A DNA stretch of 64,000 nucleotides from Halomonas sp. SSL-5 (GCF_030708455.1 NZ_JAUYWF010000006.1:1-64000), one strand, 5' to 3'. Positions 1 through 10,961 are shown, counted from the stretch's first letter. The notes: generated by a model from the sequence alone, not told the origin. Translations and numbers: made by a program.

Positions 1-75
1 CGCTTGGCCGCTTGGCCGCTTGGCCGCTTGGCCGCTTGGCCGCTTGGCCGCTTGGCCGCTTGGCCGCTTGGCCGC

Positions 76-77
<2 letters not shown>
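1..77. repeat. Tandem octamer repeat (unit CGCTTGGC, nine copies plus a partial)
   Basis: Nine perfect head-to-tail copies of an 8-bp unit run from base 1 to 72, and a partial copy ends in the stop codon of the adjacent P-II gene. The array begins at the window edge, so the true copy number is unknown. It lies just 3' of a leftward gene. Confidence 0.95.
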
Positions 78-471
<394 letters not shown>

Positions 472-497
472 CTAGGATACACCCCGCCGGCGGGGAA

Positions 498-522
498 GAA
501 AAAAGGCCCCCTTGCGGGGGCC
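498..522 (-). terminator. Rho-independent terminator after amtB
   Basis: Read leftwards, a GC-rich stem GGCCCCC-GCAA-GGGGGCC is followed by six T residues. It lies 38 bases past the amtB stop and 84 bases before the start of the distal P-II gene, so it should reduce read-through into that gene. Confidence 0.85.
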
Positions 523-559
523 AAGTGGAGCACGCCAGCTCACTCGTTACGCGTTGCCG

Positions 560-1810
560 TCATTTCTTGGCGACGCTGAACTCGGGGTAGGCCTCCATGC
601 CGCATTCGGCCAGGTCGACCCCCTCGTACTCTTCCTCCTCGCTGACGCGGACACCCATCACCGCCTTGAGGATGCCCCAGACGATCAGGCTGGCCAGGAA
701 GACCCAGGCGAAGATGCCGACGATGCCGAGCAGCTGCGCGCCGAAGGTGGCGTCGCCGTTGTTCAGCGGCACGGCCAGCAGGCCCCAGATGCCGACCACG
801 CCGTGCACCGAGATGGCGCCGACCGGGTCATCGATCTTCAGCTTGTCCAGGCCCACGATGGCGGCCACCACGATGACACCACCCACGGCGCCGATCAGCG
901 CGGCGGCCGGGGCCGAGGGCGACAGCGGGTCGGCGGTGATCGCCACCAGGCCGGCCAGGGCACCGTTGAGGGTCATGGTCAGGTCGGCCTTGCGGAACCA
1001 CAGCTTGGCGATGATCAGGGCGGCGATCACCCCGCCGGCGGCGGCGGCGTTGGTGTTGACCAGCACCTGGGCGACGTTGTTGGCGGAGGAGATGTCGGAG
1101 AGCTTCAGCTCCGAGCCGCCGTTGAAGCCGAACCAGCCCATCCACAGGATGAAGGTGCCCAGGGTGGCCAGCGGCAGGTTGGCGCCGGGGATGGCGTAGA
1201 TGCTGCCGTCCCTGCCGTACTTGCCCTTGCGCGGGCCGAGCACCAGCACGCCGGCCAGGGCCGCGGCCGCGCCGGCCATGTGCACGATGCCGGAGCCGGC
1301 ATAGTCGGAGAAGCCGGCCTCGGAGAGCCAGCCGCCACCCCAGGTCCAGTAGCCCGAGACCGGGTAGATAAGGCCGGTCATCACCACGGCGAAGGCCAGG
1401 AAGGCCCACAGCTTCATGCGCTCGGCCACGGCCCCGGAGACGATGGACATGGCGGTGGCCACGAACACCACCTGGAAGAAGTAGTCGGCGCGCATGGAGT
1501 AGTAGGGAGCGTCATCGCCACCTGCCAGCACCGCGTCCATGCCGTTCTCGCCGCCCAGCAGCACGCCCAGGTTGGGCAGGAAGCCGCCGCCGGGGCTGGA
1601 GTACATGATGTAGTAGCCCACCAGCAGGTACATGGTGCAGGCGATGGCGAACAGCGCGATGTTCTTGGTGAGGATCTCGGCGGTGTTCTTGGCGCGCACC
1701 AGGCCGGCCTCGAGCATGGCGAAGCCGGCGGCCATCCACATCACCAGCACGCCGCAGATCAGGAAGTAGAAGGTGTCGAGCGCATAGCTCAGTTCGGTCA
1801 GTTCACTCAT
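560..1810 (-). CDS. amtB: Ammonium transporter AmtB
   Basis: An inner-membrane ammonium channel of the Amt/Rh family with about 11 membrane helices; 416 residues is full length. The pore histidines are visible in the contexts GSGIVHMAG and SVHGVVGIWG (the twin-His pair of E. coli AmtB). The first hydrophobic stretch, near residues 10-35, looks like TM1 and no cleaved signal peptide is obvious. The start lies 40 bases downstream of the first P-II gene, so the two are probably cotranscribed from the sigma-54 promoter near 2250. P-II proteins typically dock on the cytoplasmic face of AmtB to block it when nitrogen is plentiful. Confidence 0.96.
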   Translation of the reverse strand: MSELTELSYALDTFYFLICGVLVMWMAAGFAMLEAGLVRAKNTAEILTKNIALFAIACTMYLLVGYYIMYSSPGGGFLPNLGVLLGGENGMDAVLAGGDDAPYYSMRADYFFQVVFVATAMSIVSGAVAERMKLWAFLAFAVVMTGLIYPVSGYWTWGGGWLSEAGFSDYAGSGIVHMAGAAAALAGVLVLGPRKGKYGRDGSIYAIPGANLPLATLGTFILWMGWFGFNGGSELKLSDISSANNVAQVLVNTNAAAAGGVIAALIIAKLWFRKADLTMTLNGALAGLVAITADPLSPSAPAAALIGAVGGVIVVAAIVGLDKLKIDDPVGAISVHGVVGIWGLLAVPLNNGDATFGAQLLGIVGIFAWVFLASLIVWGILKAVMGVRVSEEEEYEGVDLAECGMEAYPEFSVAKK

Positions 1811-1850
1811 GGGACTTTCTCCAGTCGGGGAAGCGGCAGTCGGTCATGGC

Positions 1851-2814
<964 letters not shown>

Positions 2815-2875
2815 CCCGCGCGCTCCCTCGTCGGCTGGACTAGCCTGAGAGCAGTCCATCCGCGAGGGAGCGCCC

Positions 2876-4378
2876 ATGACGCTGGCGATCGTGCACACCC
2901 GGGCCGGGCTCGGCCTGGAGGCACCCGAGGTGCAGGTAGAGGTGCACCTCTCCAACGGCCTGCCCAGCATGACGCTGGTCGGGCTGCCGGAGACGGCGGT
3001 CAAGGAGAGCCGCGAGCGGGTGCGCAGCGCCCTGGTCAACGCCGGCTTCGAGTATCCGCTGCGGCGTATCACCCTCAACCTGGCTCCCGCCGACCTGCCC
3101 AAGGAGGGCGGGCGCTTCGACCTGCCCATCGCCCTGGGGCTGCTGCTCGCCTCGGGGCAGCTGCCACCCGGCTGCCTGGAGAATACCGAGAGCGTCGGCG
3201 AGCTGGCGCTGGATGGGGCGTTCAGGCGGGTCGAGGGGGTGCTGCCGCTGGCCCTGGCGGCACGCCGCGCCGGGCGCCGGTTGATCGTGCCGCGGGCCAA
3301 CGCCGACGAGGCCGCGCTGGCCGGTGAGCTCGAGGTGCTGCCCGCCGACCACCTTATGGAGGTGGTGGCGCACCTGCTGGGTCAGGCCCCCATCGCCCCC
3401 CACCGGCTGTCGCGCCCGCCCGAGGCCACCCGGCCGCTGCCTGACCTCGCCGAGGTGCGCGGCCAGTTCCAGGCCCGACGCGCCCTGGAGGTCGCCGCCG
3501 CCGGCGCCCATAATCTGCTCTTCGCCGGCCCGCCCGGCACCGGCAAGACCATGCTGGCCAGCCGCCTGCCGGGCATCCTGCCGCCGCTGACCGACGAGGA
3601 GGCCCTGGAGGTGGCGGCGGTGCGCTCGGTCAGCGGCCTGCCGCTGCGTGCCGAGTGGGGGCGGCGTCCCTTTCGCTCCCCGCACCATACCGCCAGCGCC
3701 GTGGCCCTGGTGGGCGGCGGCGCACGGCCACGCCCCGGGGAGATCTCCCTGGCCCACCACGGCGTGCTGTTCCTCGACGAGTTGCCGGAGTTCCCGCGCC
3801 ATGTGCTGGAGGTGATGCGCGAGCCCATGGAGTCCGGGCGCATCCATATCGCCCGGGCCAGCCACGAGCGCCGCTATCCTGCACGCTTCATGCTGGTGGC
3901 GGCGATGAACCCCTGCCCCTGTGGCCACCTGGGTGACCCGCGCCAGGCCTGTCACTGCACCGCGGCGCAGATCCAGCGCTACCAGGCGCGGCTCTCCGGG
4001 CCGCTGCTCGACCGTATCGACCTGCAAGTCGAGGTGCCGGCACTGCCTCCGGAGCAGCTCACCGCCAACCAGCCGGGGGAGGACTCCGCCACGGTGCGCC
4101 GGCGAGTGCTCGCCGCCCGTGAGCGGCAGCTGGCGCGAGGGGCGCTCAACGCCCACCTGGCGGGGCGCGAGCTGGAGTCGGCCTGCGGCCTCTCGGCGGC
4201 GGATCGCGCCTGGCTGGCGGCGGTGCTTGAGCGGCTCAAGCTTTCGGCGCGGGCCTATCATCGCGTGCTGCGGGTGGCGCTGACCCTGGCCGATCTCGCC
4301 GGGGTTTCGCGCCCCGAGCGCGAGCAGCTGATCGAGGCGGTGGGTTACCGCCAGCTCGACCGACTCCTCAAGGGGTGA
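2876..4378 (+). CDS. comM: YifB/ComM-family Mg-chelatase-like AAA+ ATPase
   Basis: 500 residues, usual for this family. The order is an N-terminal ChlI-like domain with a Lon-protease-like fold (about 1-170), a AAA+ core with Walker A GPPGTGKT near residue 220 and a Walker B region GVLFLDELPEF, and a C-terminal Mg-chelatase-type domain ending VGYRQLDRLLKG. A cysteine cluster CPCGHLGDPRQACHC sits after the core. The family member ComM is a hexameric helicase that promotes branch migration during natural transformation. The ATG follows the stop of ubiK by 61 bases. It is convergent with the lipoprotein gene. Confidence 0.9.
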   Translation: MTLAIVHTRAGLGLEAPEVQVEVHLSNGLPSMTLVGLPETAVKESRERVRSALVNAGFEYPLRRITLNLAPADLPKEGGRFDLPIALGLLLASGQLPPGCLENTESVGELALDGAFRRVEGVLPLALAARRAGRRLIVPRANADEAALAGELEVLPADHLMEVVAHLLGQAPIAPHRLSRPPEATRPLPDLAEVRGQFQARRALEVAAAGAHNLLFAGPPGTGKTMLASRLPGILPPLTDEEALEVAAVRSVSGLPLRAEWGRRPFRSPHHTASAVALVGGGARPRPGEISLAHHGVLFLDELPEFPRHVLEVMREPMESGRIHIARASHERRYPARFMLVAAMNPCPCGHLGDPRQACHCTAAQIQRYQARLSGPLLDRIDLQVEVPALPPEQLTANQPGEDSATVRRRVLAARERQLARGALNAHLAGRELESACGLSAADRAWLAAVLERLKLSARAYHRVLRVALTLADLAGVSRPEREQLIEAVGYRQLDRLLKG

Positions 4379-4391
4379 GCGGCGCCTTTCG

Positions 4392-4898
4392 CTACAGTGC
4401 CGTGGCGTCCAGGGCACCCTGCAGGCTCTGCTCCCAGCGCGCCGCCTCCTCCCCGGGGCGGCGCAGGGTCAGCGTCAGGCGGTAGGGCAGCAGCTCGCGG
4501 TCGGAGAGTGACAGGCGCGGGCCGTCGGCCATCAGCCGGCTCTCCAGGCGCCACTGGTTGTCGCCGCCCTCGTTGAGGCTCTCGCCCCAGTCGAGCACCT
4601 GGGGGCCGTCGCTGACCGCCAGCAGGGCGCGTACCAGGCTTTCCTCGAAACGTATCTCCTCGATACCGAGACCGGCATTGACCTCGGGGGGTGCCAGCAG
4701 CAGCACCTGGTCGCTGGGCGGCTGCGGCAGGGACGGCGCCGTCATCACCAGGGCGGCGGCGCGCTCGCCGAGGTTGAACAGCGCCTGGCGGATGCTGCTG
4801 TCGGGGCGCTCGGGTGTGCCGGCGCAGCCGGCGAGCAGGGTCAACGTCAGCGAGGTCAGGGCCAGCAGGGCGCCCAGGCGGGGGAGCGCGGTCTTCAT
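4392..4898 (-). CDS. Putative lipoprotein of unknown function
   Basis: 168 residues with a signal peptide and lipobox (LLAGC, Cys at about residue 25), so probably outer-membrane or periplasmic after lipidation. The mature part is a single small domain containing VLLLAPPEVNAGLGIEEIRF and WRLESRLMADGP. This loosely resembles the small LpoB-type fold, but I cannot claim homology. Its ATG overlaps the stop of the upstream hydrolase gene by 4 bases (ATGA), so the two are translationally coupled. Confidence 0.75.
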   Translation of the reverse strand: MKTALPRLGALLALTSLTLTLLAGCAGTPERPDSSIRQALFNLGERAAALVMTAPSLPQPPSDQVLLLAPPEVNAGLGIEEIRFEESLVRALLAVSDGPQVLDWGESLNEGGDNQWRLESRLMADGPRLSLSDRELLPYRLTLTLRRPGEEAARWEQSLQGALDATAL

Positions 4899-5878
4899 GG
4901 TGAGGTATCCTCCACAGCGGTGCTGGGTGCCAGGGCGTCGATAAAGCGGTCCAGGCTCTCGAACAGCGTCTGGCGGATGGGCTCCGCCTCGTTGACCAGG
5001 TGGTGGCGCGCCTCGGGATGCAGATGGACCTCGGCGTTGGGAAACTTCTCCTTGAGCACCTCCAGGTTCCACTCCCAGTCCACGGTCAGGTCCTGCTCGC
5101 CCTGCAGGATCAGGGTCGGCACCGGGTTGGGAGGCAGCGCCAGCAGCCGCGGCATCCAGCGACGCATGGCGCTGACCCAGTCCACCGCCACGCGGTCGGC
5201 CTGCAGCGGGTCCTGGTCGCGCAGGAAGGCGGCGAATTCGGCGTCGGTGGAGTTGTCGCGGAACTTGCGCGGAATGGAGCGCACGAAGGGGCCCACCAGC
5301 AGGTGCAGCCAGCTCGACTGGCGCCAGCCCCAGGGCCTCACCAGCGGTGCCAGCAGGGCGAGTCCGGCCCAGTGGCCCGCCTCGCCGCGGGTCAGGGCGT
5401 CGGTGGCGAGTATCGCCGCGCCGGTGCTCTGGCCGATGCCCAGCCAGGGGTGCGGGGCCAGCCCCTCGGTTTCCAGGTGGTCCTGGAGGGCGCGCAGGCA
5501 GCCGCCATAGTCGTCGAAGTCTGCGATGGAGGCGCGTTGCCCACTGGAGAGGCCGTGCCCGGGAAGGTCCCACAGCACCACGCGCCAGCCGCGTTCCAGC
5601 AGTCGCTCCAGCAGGTGGCGATAGAGCCCCAGGTGGTCGAAGTAGCCGTGCACCACGAAGGCCGTGCCGATGGGTTCGGCGGGGCTCCATACCGAGGCCC
5701 ACAGGCGGAAGTCGCCGGCGTCCAGGAAACCCAGGTGCAGCCCCACGTGTTTGGCGAGCAGGGGCGCCAGGCCGTAGTGGCCCAGATAGCGTTCCAGATG
5801 ATCGCCGCCGGGCAATTGGTCGCCAGGGTCGATCCAGCGGAAGGGGCCCAGGGCCTGCAGGGGGGTGAAATCGCTCAT
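4895..5878 (-). CDS. Alpha/beta hydrolase, lysophospholipase-like (PldB type)
   Basis: 327 residues of the serine hydrolase fold. Visible landmarks are the oxyanion-type stretch VVHGYFDHLGLY, the nucleophile elbow GIGQSTGA (G-x-S-x-G), and a late acid and His region (GEQDLTVDWEWN and ARHHLVNE), in the order seen in lysophospholipase/monoglyceride lipase-type enzymes. The start at 5878 is chosen because GGAG lies 6 bases upstream; an in-frame ATG four codons earlier lacks a good site. No signal peptide. Coupled to the lipoprotein gene downstream, which hints at a shared envelope-lipid role (inference). Confidence 0.8.
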   Translation of the reverse strand: MSDFTPLQALGPFRWIDPGDQLPGGDHLERYLGHYGLAPLLAKHVGLHLGFLDAGDFRLWASVWSPAEPIGTAFVVHGYFDHLGLYRHLLERLLERGWRVVLWDLPGHGLSSGQRASIADFDDYGGCLRALQDHLETEGLAPHPWLGIGQSTGAAILATDALTRGEAGHWAGLALLAPLVRPWGWRQSSWLHLLVGPFVRSIPRKFRDNSTDAEFAAFLRDQDPLQADRVAVDWVSAMRRWMPRLLALPPNPVPTLILQGEQDLTVDWEWNLEVLKEKFPNAEVHLHPEARHHLVNEAEPIRQTLFESLDRFIDALAPSTAVEDTSP

Positions 5879-6008
5879 CGCATTCTCCACGGTGCTCCAT
5901 CATGCTAGCGGCAAGCGCGAGGTGGCACCATGATTGCCGAACGGGCGGGCGTCGCTGGCTTATCTTTTGGTCGAGTCTCGGCGCCGGCGATGCCATTCTG
6001 GCTTTACA

Positions 6009-6027
6009 TGTGGAACGGTTTTCCACA
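6009..6027. promoter_or_regulatory. IclR-type operator upstream of glcB
   Basis: TGTGGAA-CGGTT-TTCCACA is a perfect 7-5-7 inverted repeat containing the IclR-family core TGGAA-N5-TTCCA. It lies about 85 bp before the malate synthase ATG and next to a possible -10 (TTTACAT, 6003-6009). The identity of the regulator is inferred. Confidence 0.6.
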
Positions 6028-6110
6028 AACTTGAACCCACGCAGTCACCCAACCCTGTTGATGGCAGTCCGGTGTGCACCCGCCGCCTGCCCCGTGCGAG
6101 GAGATCCACC

Positions 6111-8285
6111 ATGACCCAACGTGTCACGCGTCACCGCCTCCAGGTGGCCGCCGAACTGGACCGTTTCATCAACGAGCAGGCGCTCCCGGGCACCGGTGTC
6201 GACGCCGAGGCCTTCTGGGCCGGCGTGGATGCCCTCTTCCATGATCTGACCCCCAAGAATCACGATCTTCTCGCCGAGCGCGATCGCCTGCAGGAGAAGC
6301 TCGATACCTGGCATCGCGAGAACCCCGGCCCGGTGCGTGACATGCCTGGCTACCGCGCCTTCCTCGAGGAGATCGGCTACCTGGCCGCTCCCCCGGCCCA
6401 TGTCAGGGTGACCACCACCAACGTCGATCGCGAGATCGCCGTCCAGGCCGGCCCGCAGCTGGTGGTGCCGGTCAACAATGCCCGCTATGCGCTGAACGCC
6501 GCCAATGCCCGCTGGGGCAGCCTCTACGACGCGCTCTACGGCACCGATGCCATCTCCGAGGAGAACGGCGCCGAGAAGGGCGAAAGCTTCAATCCCAAGC
6601 GTGGCGCGAAGGTCATCGCCTACGCCCGCGGTGTCCTGGACCGCGCCGCGCCGCTGGCGACCGGCTCCCACCGCGATGCCGTCAAGTACGCCCTGCGTGA
6701 TGGCCACCTGGTGGTTACCCTCGAGGGCGGCCGCGAGACCGGCCTCAAGGACGCCGGCAAGCTGGTGGGCTTCAATGGCCCGGCCGAGAGGCCCGATGCC
6801 ATCCTGCTGAGCAACCATGGCCTGCATCTGGAGATCCAGATCGACCCGAGCAACCCGATCGGCAAGACCGACCCTGCCGGCGTCAAGGACGTGGTGGTCG
6901 AGGCCGCGCTGACCACCATCATGGACTGCGAAGACTCCGTGGCCGCGGTGGACGCCGAGGACAAGGTCGGCGTCTACGCCAGCTGGCTGGGCCTGATGAA
7001 GGGTGACCTGACCGAGGAGGTCGAGAAGGGTGGCAAGACCTTCACCCGCCGCCTCAACGCCGACCGCACCTGGCAGAACACCGACGGCGGCAGTGTGACC
7101 CTGCCGGGCCGCTCGCTGATGTTCGTGCGCAACGTCGGCCACCTGATGACCACCCCGGCGGTGCTCGACGCCGAGGGCAACGAGCTGCCCGAGGGTATCC
7201 TCGACGGCATCGTCACCAGCCTGATTGCCCTGCACGACCTGAAGAAGGGCGAGGGCGATCCGCGCAACTCCCGCGAGGGCTCGGTCTATATCGTCAAGCC
7301 GAAGATGCACGGACCGAAGGAGGTGGCCTTCGCCAGTGAGCTGTTCGGCCGCGTCGAGGACCTGCTGGGCCTGGCCCGCGATACCCTGAAGATGGGCATC
7401 ATGGACGAGGAGCGGCGCACCACGGTGAACCTCAAGGCGTGTATCGCCGAGGCCAGCTCGCGTGTGGTGTTCATCAACACCGGCTTCCTCGATCGCACCG
7501 GCGACGAGATGCACACCGCCATGGAGGCGGGGCCGATGATCCGCAAGGGCGACATGAAGGGCGCCGCCTGGATCCAGGCCTACGAGAAGAACAACGTCCA
7601 GGTCGGCCTGGCCTGTGGCCTGCGCGGCCGCGCCCAGATCGGCAAGGGCATGTGGGCCATGCCCGACCTGATGGCCGGTATGCTCGAGCAGAAGATCGGC
7701 CATCCCAAGGCCGGCGCCAACACCGCCTGGGTGCCGTCGCCCACCGCCGCGACCCTGCACGCCCTGCACTACCATCAGGTAGACGTTACCGCCATCCAGC
7801 GCGAGCTGGAGGGGCAGGGCGAGCCGGACGTTCTGGATGACCTGCTCAGCGTGCCGGTCGCCGAGAGCGCCGACTGGAGCGACGCGGAGCGCCAGCAGGA
7901 GCTCGACAACAACTGCCAGGGCATCCTCGGCTACGTGGTGCGCTGGGTCGAGCACGGCGTGGGCTGCTCCAAGGTGCCGGACATCCATGACGTGGGCCTG
8001 ATGGAGGATCGCGCCACCCTGCGCATCTCAAGCCAGCACATCGCCAACTGGCTGCATCATGGCGTGGTCGATGCCGCACGGGTCCAGGAGACCCTGGAGC
8101 GCATGGCCAAGGTGGTCGACGAGCAGAACGCCGGAGACCCGGAGTACACGCCGATGAGCGCGGACTTCCAGGGCTCCAGCGCCTTCCAGGCCGCCAGCGA
8201 CCTGATCTTCAAGGGTCGCGTGCAGCCCGCCGGCTACACCGAGCCGCTGCTGCACCACTGGCGCGCCGTGCACAAGGCGAAGTAA
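6111..8285 (+). CDS. glcB: Malate synthase G
   Basis: Condenses glyoxylate with acetyl-CoA to malate in the glyoxylate/glycolate pathway (cytoplasm). 724 residues, the length of isoform G. Family landmarks include [14 protein letters not shown] in the Mg/glyoxylate site, GMWAMPDLM, and the catalytic Asp region [25 protein letters not shown]. The ATG at 6111 is preceded by GAGGAGATCCACC. Monocistronic: a strong terminator follows at 8311, and an IclR-type palindrome lies upstream, consistent with control by carbon source. Confidence 0.97.
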   Translation: MTQRVTRHRLQVAAELDRFINEQALPGTGVDAEAFWAGVDALFHDLTPKNHDLLAERDRLQEKLDTWHRENPGPVRDMPGYRAFLEEIGYLAAPPAHVRVTTTNVDREIAVQAGPQLVVPVNNARYALNAANARWGSLYDALYGTDAISEENGAEKGESFNPKRGAKVIAYARGVLDRAAPLATGSHRDAVKYALRDGHLVVTLEGGRETGLKDAGKLVGFNGPAERPDAILLSNHGLHLEIQIDPSNPIGKTDPAGVKDVVVEAALTTIMDCEDSVAAVDAEDKVGVYASWLGLMKGDLTEEVEKGGKTFTRRLNADRTWQNTDGGSVTLPGRSLMFVRNVGHLMTTPAVLDAEGNELPEGILDGIVTSLIALHDLKKGEGDPRNSREGSVYIVKPKMHGPKEVAFASELFGRVEDLLGLARDTLKMGIMDEERRTTVNLKACIAEASSRVVFINTGFLDRTGDEMHTAMEAGPMIRKGDMKGAAWIQAYEKNNVQVGLACGLRGRAQIGKGMWAMPDLMAGMLEQKIGHPKAGANTAWVPSPTAATLHALHYHQVDVTAIQRELEGQGEPDVLDDLLSVPVAESADWSDAERQQELDNNCQGILGYVVRWVEHGVGCSKVPDIHDVGLMEDRATLRISSQHIANWLHHGVVDAARVQETLERMAKVVDEQNAGDPEYTPMSADFQGSSAFQAASDLIFKGRVQPAGYTEPLLHHWRAVHKAK

Positions 8286-8310
8286 GAAAAAAAACGAAAG
8301 GCGTCGGGGA

Positions 8311-8347
8311 GCGCCCCCGCGGTCATGCCGCGGGGGCGCCTTCTTTG
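8311..8347 (+). terminator. Terminator after glcB
   Basis: A 12-bp stem GCGCCCCCGCGG / CCGCGGGGGCGC with a short loop is followed by CTTCTTT. It sits 25 bases after the malate synthase stop. Confidence 0.85.
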
Positions 8348-8432
8348 GCGGGCTCGACGTTCGGGCACTGTCGGCGTCGGCGCGGGTCGGCTAAGGTGGT
8401 GGTTTTCGTCTGCCACAGCAGGGAGGCTTGCC

Positions 8433-8846
8433 ATGCCCGTGATGACCGCCGCCGCCATCGAGGATTTCCTCGACGAGATCTTCCCCCAGCGCATCGGTAC
8501 CATCGAGGCCGTCGATCATATGAAGGCCACCATGAGCCTGGCCATCGACGACGAGCACCTGCGTCCCGGCGCCAGCGTCTCCGGCCCCACCCTGATGGGC
8601 CTGGCCGACGTCTGCCTCTATGTGGCGATCCTCGCCGAGATCGGCCCCGAGCCCATGGCGGTGACCAGCGACCTGCACTGCCGCTTCCTGCGTCGCCCGC
8701 GCGGCGACCGCGATATCATCGCCACCGCGCGCATCCTCAAGCTGGGGCGCCGCCTGGCGGTGGGCGAGGTACAGCTGTTCTCCGCTGGCGATGAGCGGCC
8801 GGTGGCCCTGGTCACCGCCACCTATGCGTTGCCGGACAGCGACTGA
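8433..8846 (+). CDS. PaaI-family thioesterase (hotdog fold)
   Basis: 137 residues, single hotdog domain. The helix-capping segment GASVSGPTLMGLADVCLYVAIL corresponds to the central hotdog helix, followed by strands with AVTSDLHCRFLRRP and DIIATARILKLGRRLAVGEVQLF. Such enzymes hydrolyse acyl-CoA thioesters; the substrate here is unknown. The start at 8433 has GGGAGG seven bases upstream. Convergent with the DUF423 gene, only 5 bases apart. Confidence 0.8.
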   Translation: MPVMTAAAIEDFLDEIFPQRIGTIEAVDHMKATMSLAIDDEHLRPGASVSGPTLMGLADVCLYVAILAEIGPEPMAVTSDLHCRFLRRPRGDRDIIATARILKLGRRLAVGEVQLFSAGDERPVALVTATYALPDSD

Positions 8847-8851
8847 GCGCC

Positions 8852-9226
8852 TCAGTGGGCGCGCAGTACGGCCCATGCAAGCGCCAGCCAGCCGCCGATC
8901 ATCAGCACCCCGCCGATGGGCGTGATCATTCCCAGCCCCGTCGCGCCGGTGAGGGCCATGGCGTAGAGCGAGCCGGAGAAGAGCGCGATGCCGGCCGCCC
9001 ACAGCCCCATGGCCAGCCGCTGGCCGGCGACCGGGCACGAGGCGCGCCAGGCCAGCATCGCCAGCAGTGCCAGGGTGTGCCACGCCTGGTAGCGCACCCC
9101 GGTCTCGAAGGCGGCTGCCAGCCGAGGGGCCAGTTGCCCCTCCAGGGCGTGGGCGCCGAAGGCGCCGGCGATCACCATCAGGGCGCCGGAGAGCGCCGCC
9201 CCCAGCCACCATCCCCTGTCGTGCAT
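8852..9226 (-). CDS. DUF423 family membrane protein (YgdD-like)
   Basis: 124 residues with four predicted membrane helices: GAALSGALMVIAGAFGAHALEG at the N-terminus, then TLALLAMLAW, MGLWAAGIALFSGSLYAM and ITPIGGVLMIGGWLALAW. GAFGAHALEG and the GxxITPIGG motif are typical of DUF423. Function unknown. The start at 9226 has a near-perfect TAAGGAGG Shine-Dalgarno. Confidence 0.85.
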   Translation of the reverse strand: MHDRGWWLGAALSGALMVIAGAFGAHALEGQLAPRLAAAFETGVRYQAWHTLALLAMLAWRASCPVAGQRLAMGLWAAGIALFSGSLYAMALTGATGLGMITPIGGVLMIGGWLALAWAVLRAH

Positions 9227-9280
9227 TCTGATCCTCCTTAGCCTTGATTGATCGGTACAGTTGCGTTGGTCGTCGAGAGG

Positions 9281-9312
9281 CGCCGGGGACATGCCGAAGA
9301 GGGGGTCCGAGG
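9281..9312. repeat. Dispersed intergenic repeat, copy 1
   Basis: A segment containing GCCGAAGAGG recurs with few differences at 63060-63092, between norQ and norD. Shared elements are GCGCCGGGG, then a purine-rich GCCGAAGAGG-GGTCC block. Neither copy is coding. Copy 1 lies in the 263-base gap between the DUF423 gene and trmB, where nothing else except a -10-like TACAAT (9440-9445) is visible. Confidence 0.55.
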
Positions 9313-9489
9313 ACCAGGGAAGGCCGAGGTAGCGTACAGGGAGGTATTCACAGCGCCCCCTCGCAGGCCTGTCGCCGGATCAGCCTCGAGAGTCCGCCTG
9401 CTTTGGCCACCTACCGTACCCCGGGCGAGCCTTAGCCGCTACAATACGCGCCCCCGGTTTATCCAAGCCAAGAAGAGTTGCCCCGCGCC

Positions 9490-10230
9490 ATGACCGATCC
9501 CCGACACGACGACACGACCACCGGCCCGGAGGGGGCGGACGCCCCGCTGCATCGCCGCGGCATCAAGAGCTATGTGCTGCGCGCCGGACGCATGACCCAG
9601 GCCCAGACCCGCGGGCTCGAGGAGGTGTGGCCGCGTCTCGGACTGACCCTGGCCGACGGTCGCCAGGATCTCGAGACGCTGTTCGGTCGCCGCGCGCCCT
9701 GCGTGGTGGAGATCGGCTTCGGCATGGGCGCCTCCCTGGTGGAGCAGGCCGAGACCCACCCCGACACCGACTTCATCGGCATCGAGGTGCACGCTCCCGG
9801 CGTCGGCAAGCTGCTCGACGAGGCCGACAAGCGCGGCCTGACCAACCTGCGCGTCTACCGCGAGGACGCTCTGGCGGTACTCGAGCGGTGCCTGCCCGAG
9901 GCGAGCCTCGACACCCTGCAGCTGTTCTTCCCCGATCCCTGGCCCAAGAAGAAGCACCACAAGCGGCGCATCGTGCAGCCCGCCTTCGTCGAGCTGGTGC
10001 GCACCCGGCTGAAGGTCGGCGGCACCTTCCACCTGGCCACCGACTGGGAGGCCTATGCCGAGTGGATGGCCGAGGTGATGGACGCCGCTCCCGGCTTCGC
10101 CAACACCGCCGGGCCCGAGACCGCGCCCTACGTGCCGCGTCCGGCGTTCCGTCCGCAGACCAAGTTCGAGGCCCGTGGGGAGAGGCTGGGTCACGGTGTC
10201 TGGGATCTCATCTATCGCCGCACCGGGTGA
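9490..10230 (+). CDS. trmB: tRNA (guanine-N7-)-methyltransferase TrmB
   Basis: Methylates G46 of tRNA at N7 using S-adenosylmethionine. 246 residues, with the SAM motif [12 protein letters not shown] near 75, IEVHAPGVG, and the family signature [18 protein letters not shown] near 155. The first 30 residues are a charged extension. ATG 9490 is preferred; an in-frame TTG at 9478 is possible, and AAGAAG at 9470 does not clearly decide between them. A -10-like TACAAT lies at 9440. Confidence 0.95.
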   Translation: MTDPRHDDTTTGPEGADAPLHRRGIKSYVLRAGRMTQAQTRGLEEVWPRLGLTLADGRQDLETLFGRRAPCVVEIGFGMGASLVEQAETHPDTDFIGIEVHAPGVGKLLDEADKRGLTNLRVYREDALAVLERCLPEASLDTLQLFFPDPWPKKKHHKRRIVQPAFVELVRTRLKVGGTFHLATDWEAYAEWMAEVMDAAPGFANTAGPETAPYVPRPAFRPQTKFEARGERLGHGVWDLIYRRTG

Positions 10231-10372
10231 TTTTGCCGGCGCTTCATGGGCTTAGGCTGTCAAATGAAAATGGGTCATGATGAATGCCCGCCTGCACCAG
10301 ATATGGGGCTTGCCGGCGGCATATGGTCTATATATGGTAGTCGGGCCGCGGGTGAACACAGGGCCTGCCACC

Positions 10373-10387
10373 GACATGATGCATGTC
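10373..10387. promoter_or_regulatory. 15-bp inverted repeat upstream of ubiT
   Basis: GACAT-GATGC-ATGTC is a perfect 5-5-5 dyad about 80 bp before the ubiT start. It is not a canonical FNR box. It could be an operator of unknown specificity; nothing else is recognised in the 236-base gap. Confidence 0.3.
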
Positions 10388-10466
10388 AGTGCAGCCCCGG
10401 GAGCACCGGCCTAGGATGAACGGTTCGGCGGCCCTGGCCGCATGGTACCCCCTCAGGAGAGCTGTC

Positions 10467-10961
10467 ATGTCCCTGCCGTTGTTGCCTTTACCGTTACATG
10501 CCTTGCCGCGTCCTCCCGCACCCGCCCGTCTGATTCGCGCCCTCGATCCGCGCGTGCCGGTCCGCCTCAAGCGCCGCCTGGTGGAACCGCTGCTCAATCG
10601 CACCTTCGCCGAGCCTCTGGCCGAGGGGGAGTTCGACGCCCTGGAAGGGCGCCGCATCACCCTGGCCATCGAGGATATCGGCATGGCGCTGACCCTCACC
10701 CTGGAGGGCGAGCGCCTGGCGGTGTGCACCGAGCCCGGCGAGGCCACCATCCGTGGTGGCTGGCGGGAGTTCCTCTGCCTGGCGACCCGCCGCGAGGATC
10801 CCGACGCGCTGTTCTTCCAGCGCCGGCTGCTGATCGAGGGCGACACCGAACTGGGCCTGATGGTCAAGAACCTGCTCGACGGTCGCGAGGAGGGCTTGGC
10901 CCAGGGCCCCTTCGGCGAACTGCTGGTGCGCCTGGAGCGACTGGCAAGACGTACGAGCTGA
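10467..10961 (+). CDS. ubiT: UbiT-like SCP2-domain ubiquinone accessory factor
   Basis: 164 residues; an SCP2-type lipid-binding domain covers about 35-140, including EGEFDALEGRRITLAIEDIGMALTL and VKNLLDG. E. coli UbiT (YhbT) is about the same size and works with UbiU and UbiV in oxygen-independent ubiquinone synthesis. UbiU and UbiV are encoded 14 kb away in this window, which supports the call, though the protein could be another SCP2 family member. The ATG at 10467 has CAGGAGAG upstream. nrdJa follows 38 bases later, suggesting an anaerobic pairing. Confidence 0.75.
   Translation: MSLPLLPLPLHALPRPPAPARLIRALDPRVPVRLKRRLVEPLLNRTFAEPLAEGEFDALEGRRITLAIEDIGMALTLTLEGERLAVCTEPGEATIRGGWREFLCLATRREDPDALFFQRRLLIEGDTELGLMVKNLLDGREEGLAQGPFGELLVRLERLARRTS

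Noticed and set aside
4392..4898. Lipoprotein called as LpoB
   Set aside because: Only a loose resemblance of short stretches; no signature I can name.
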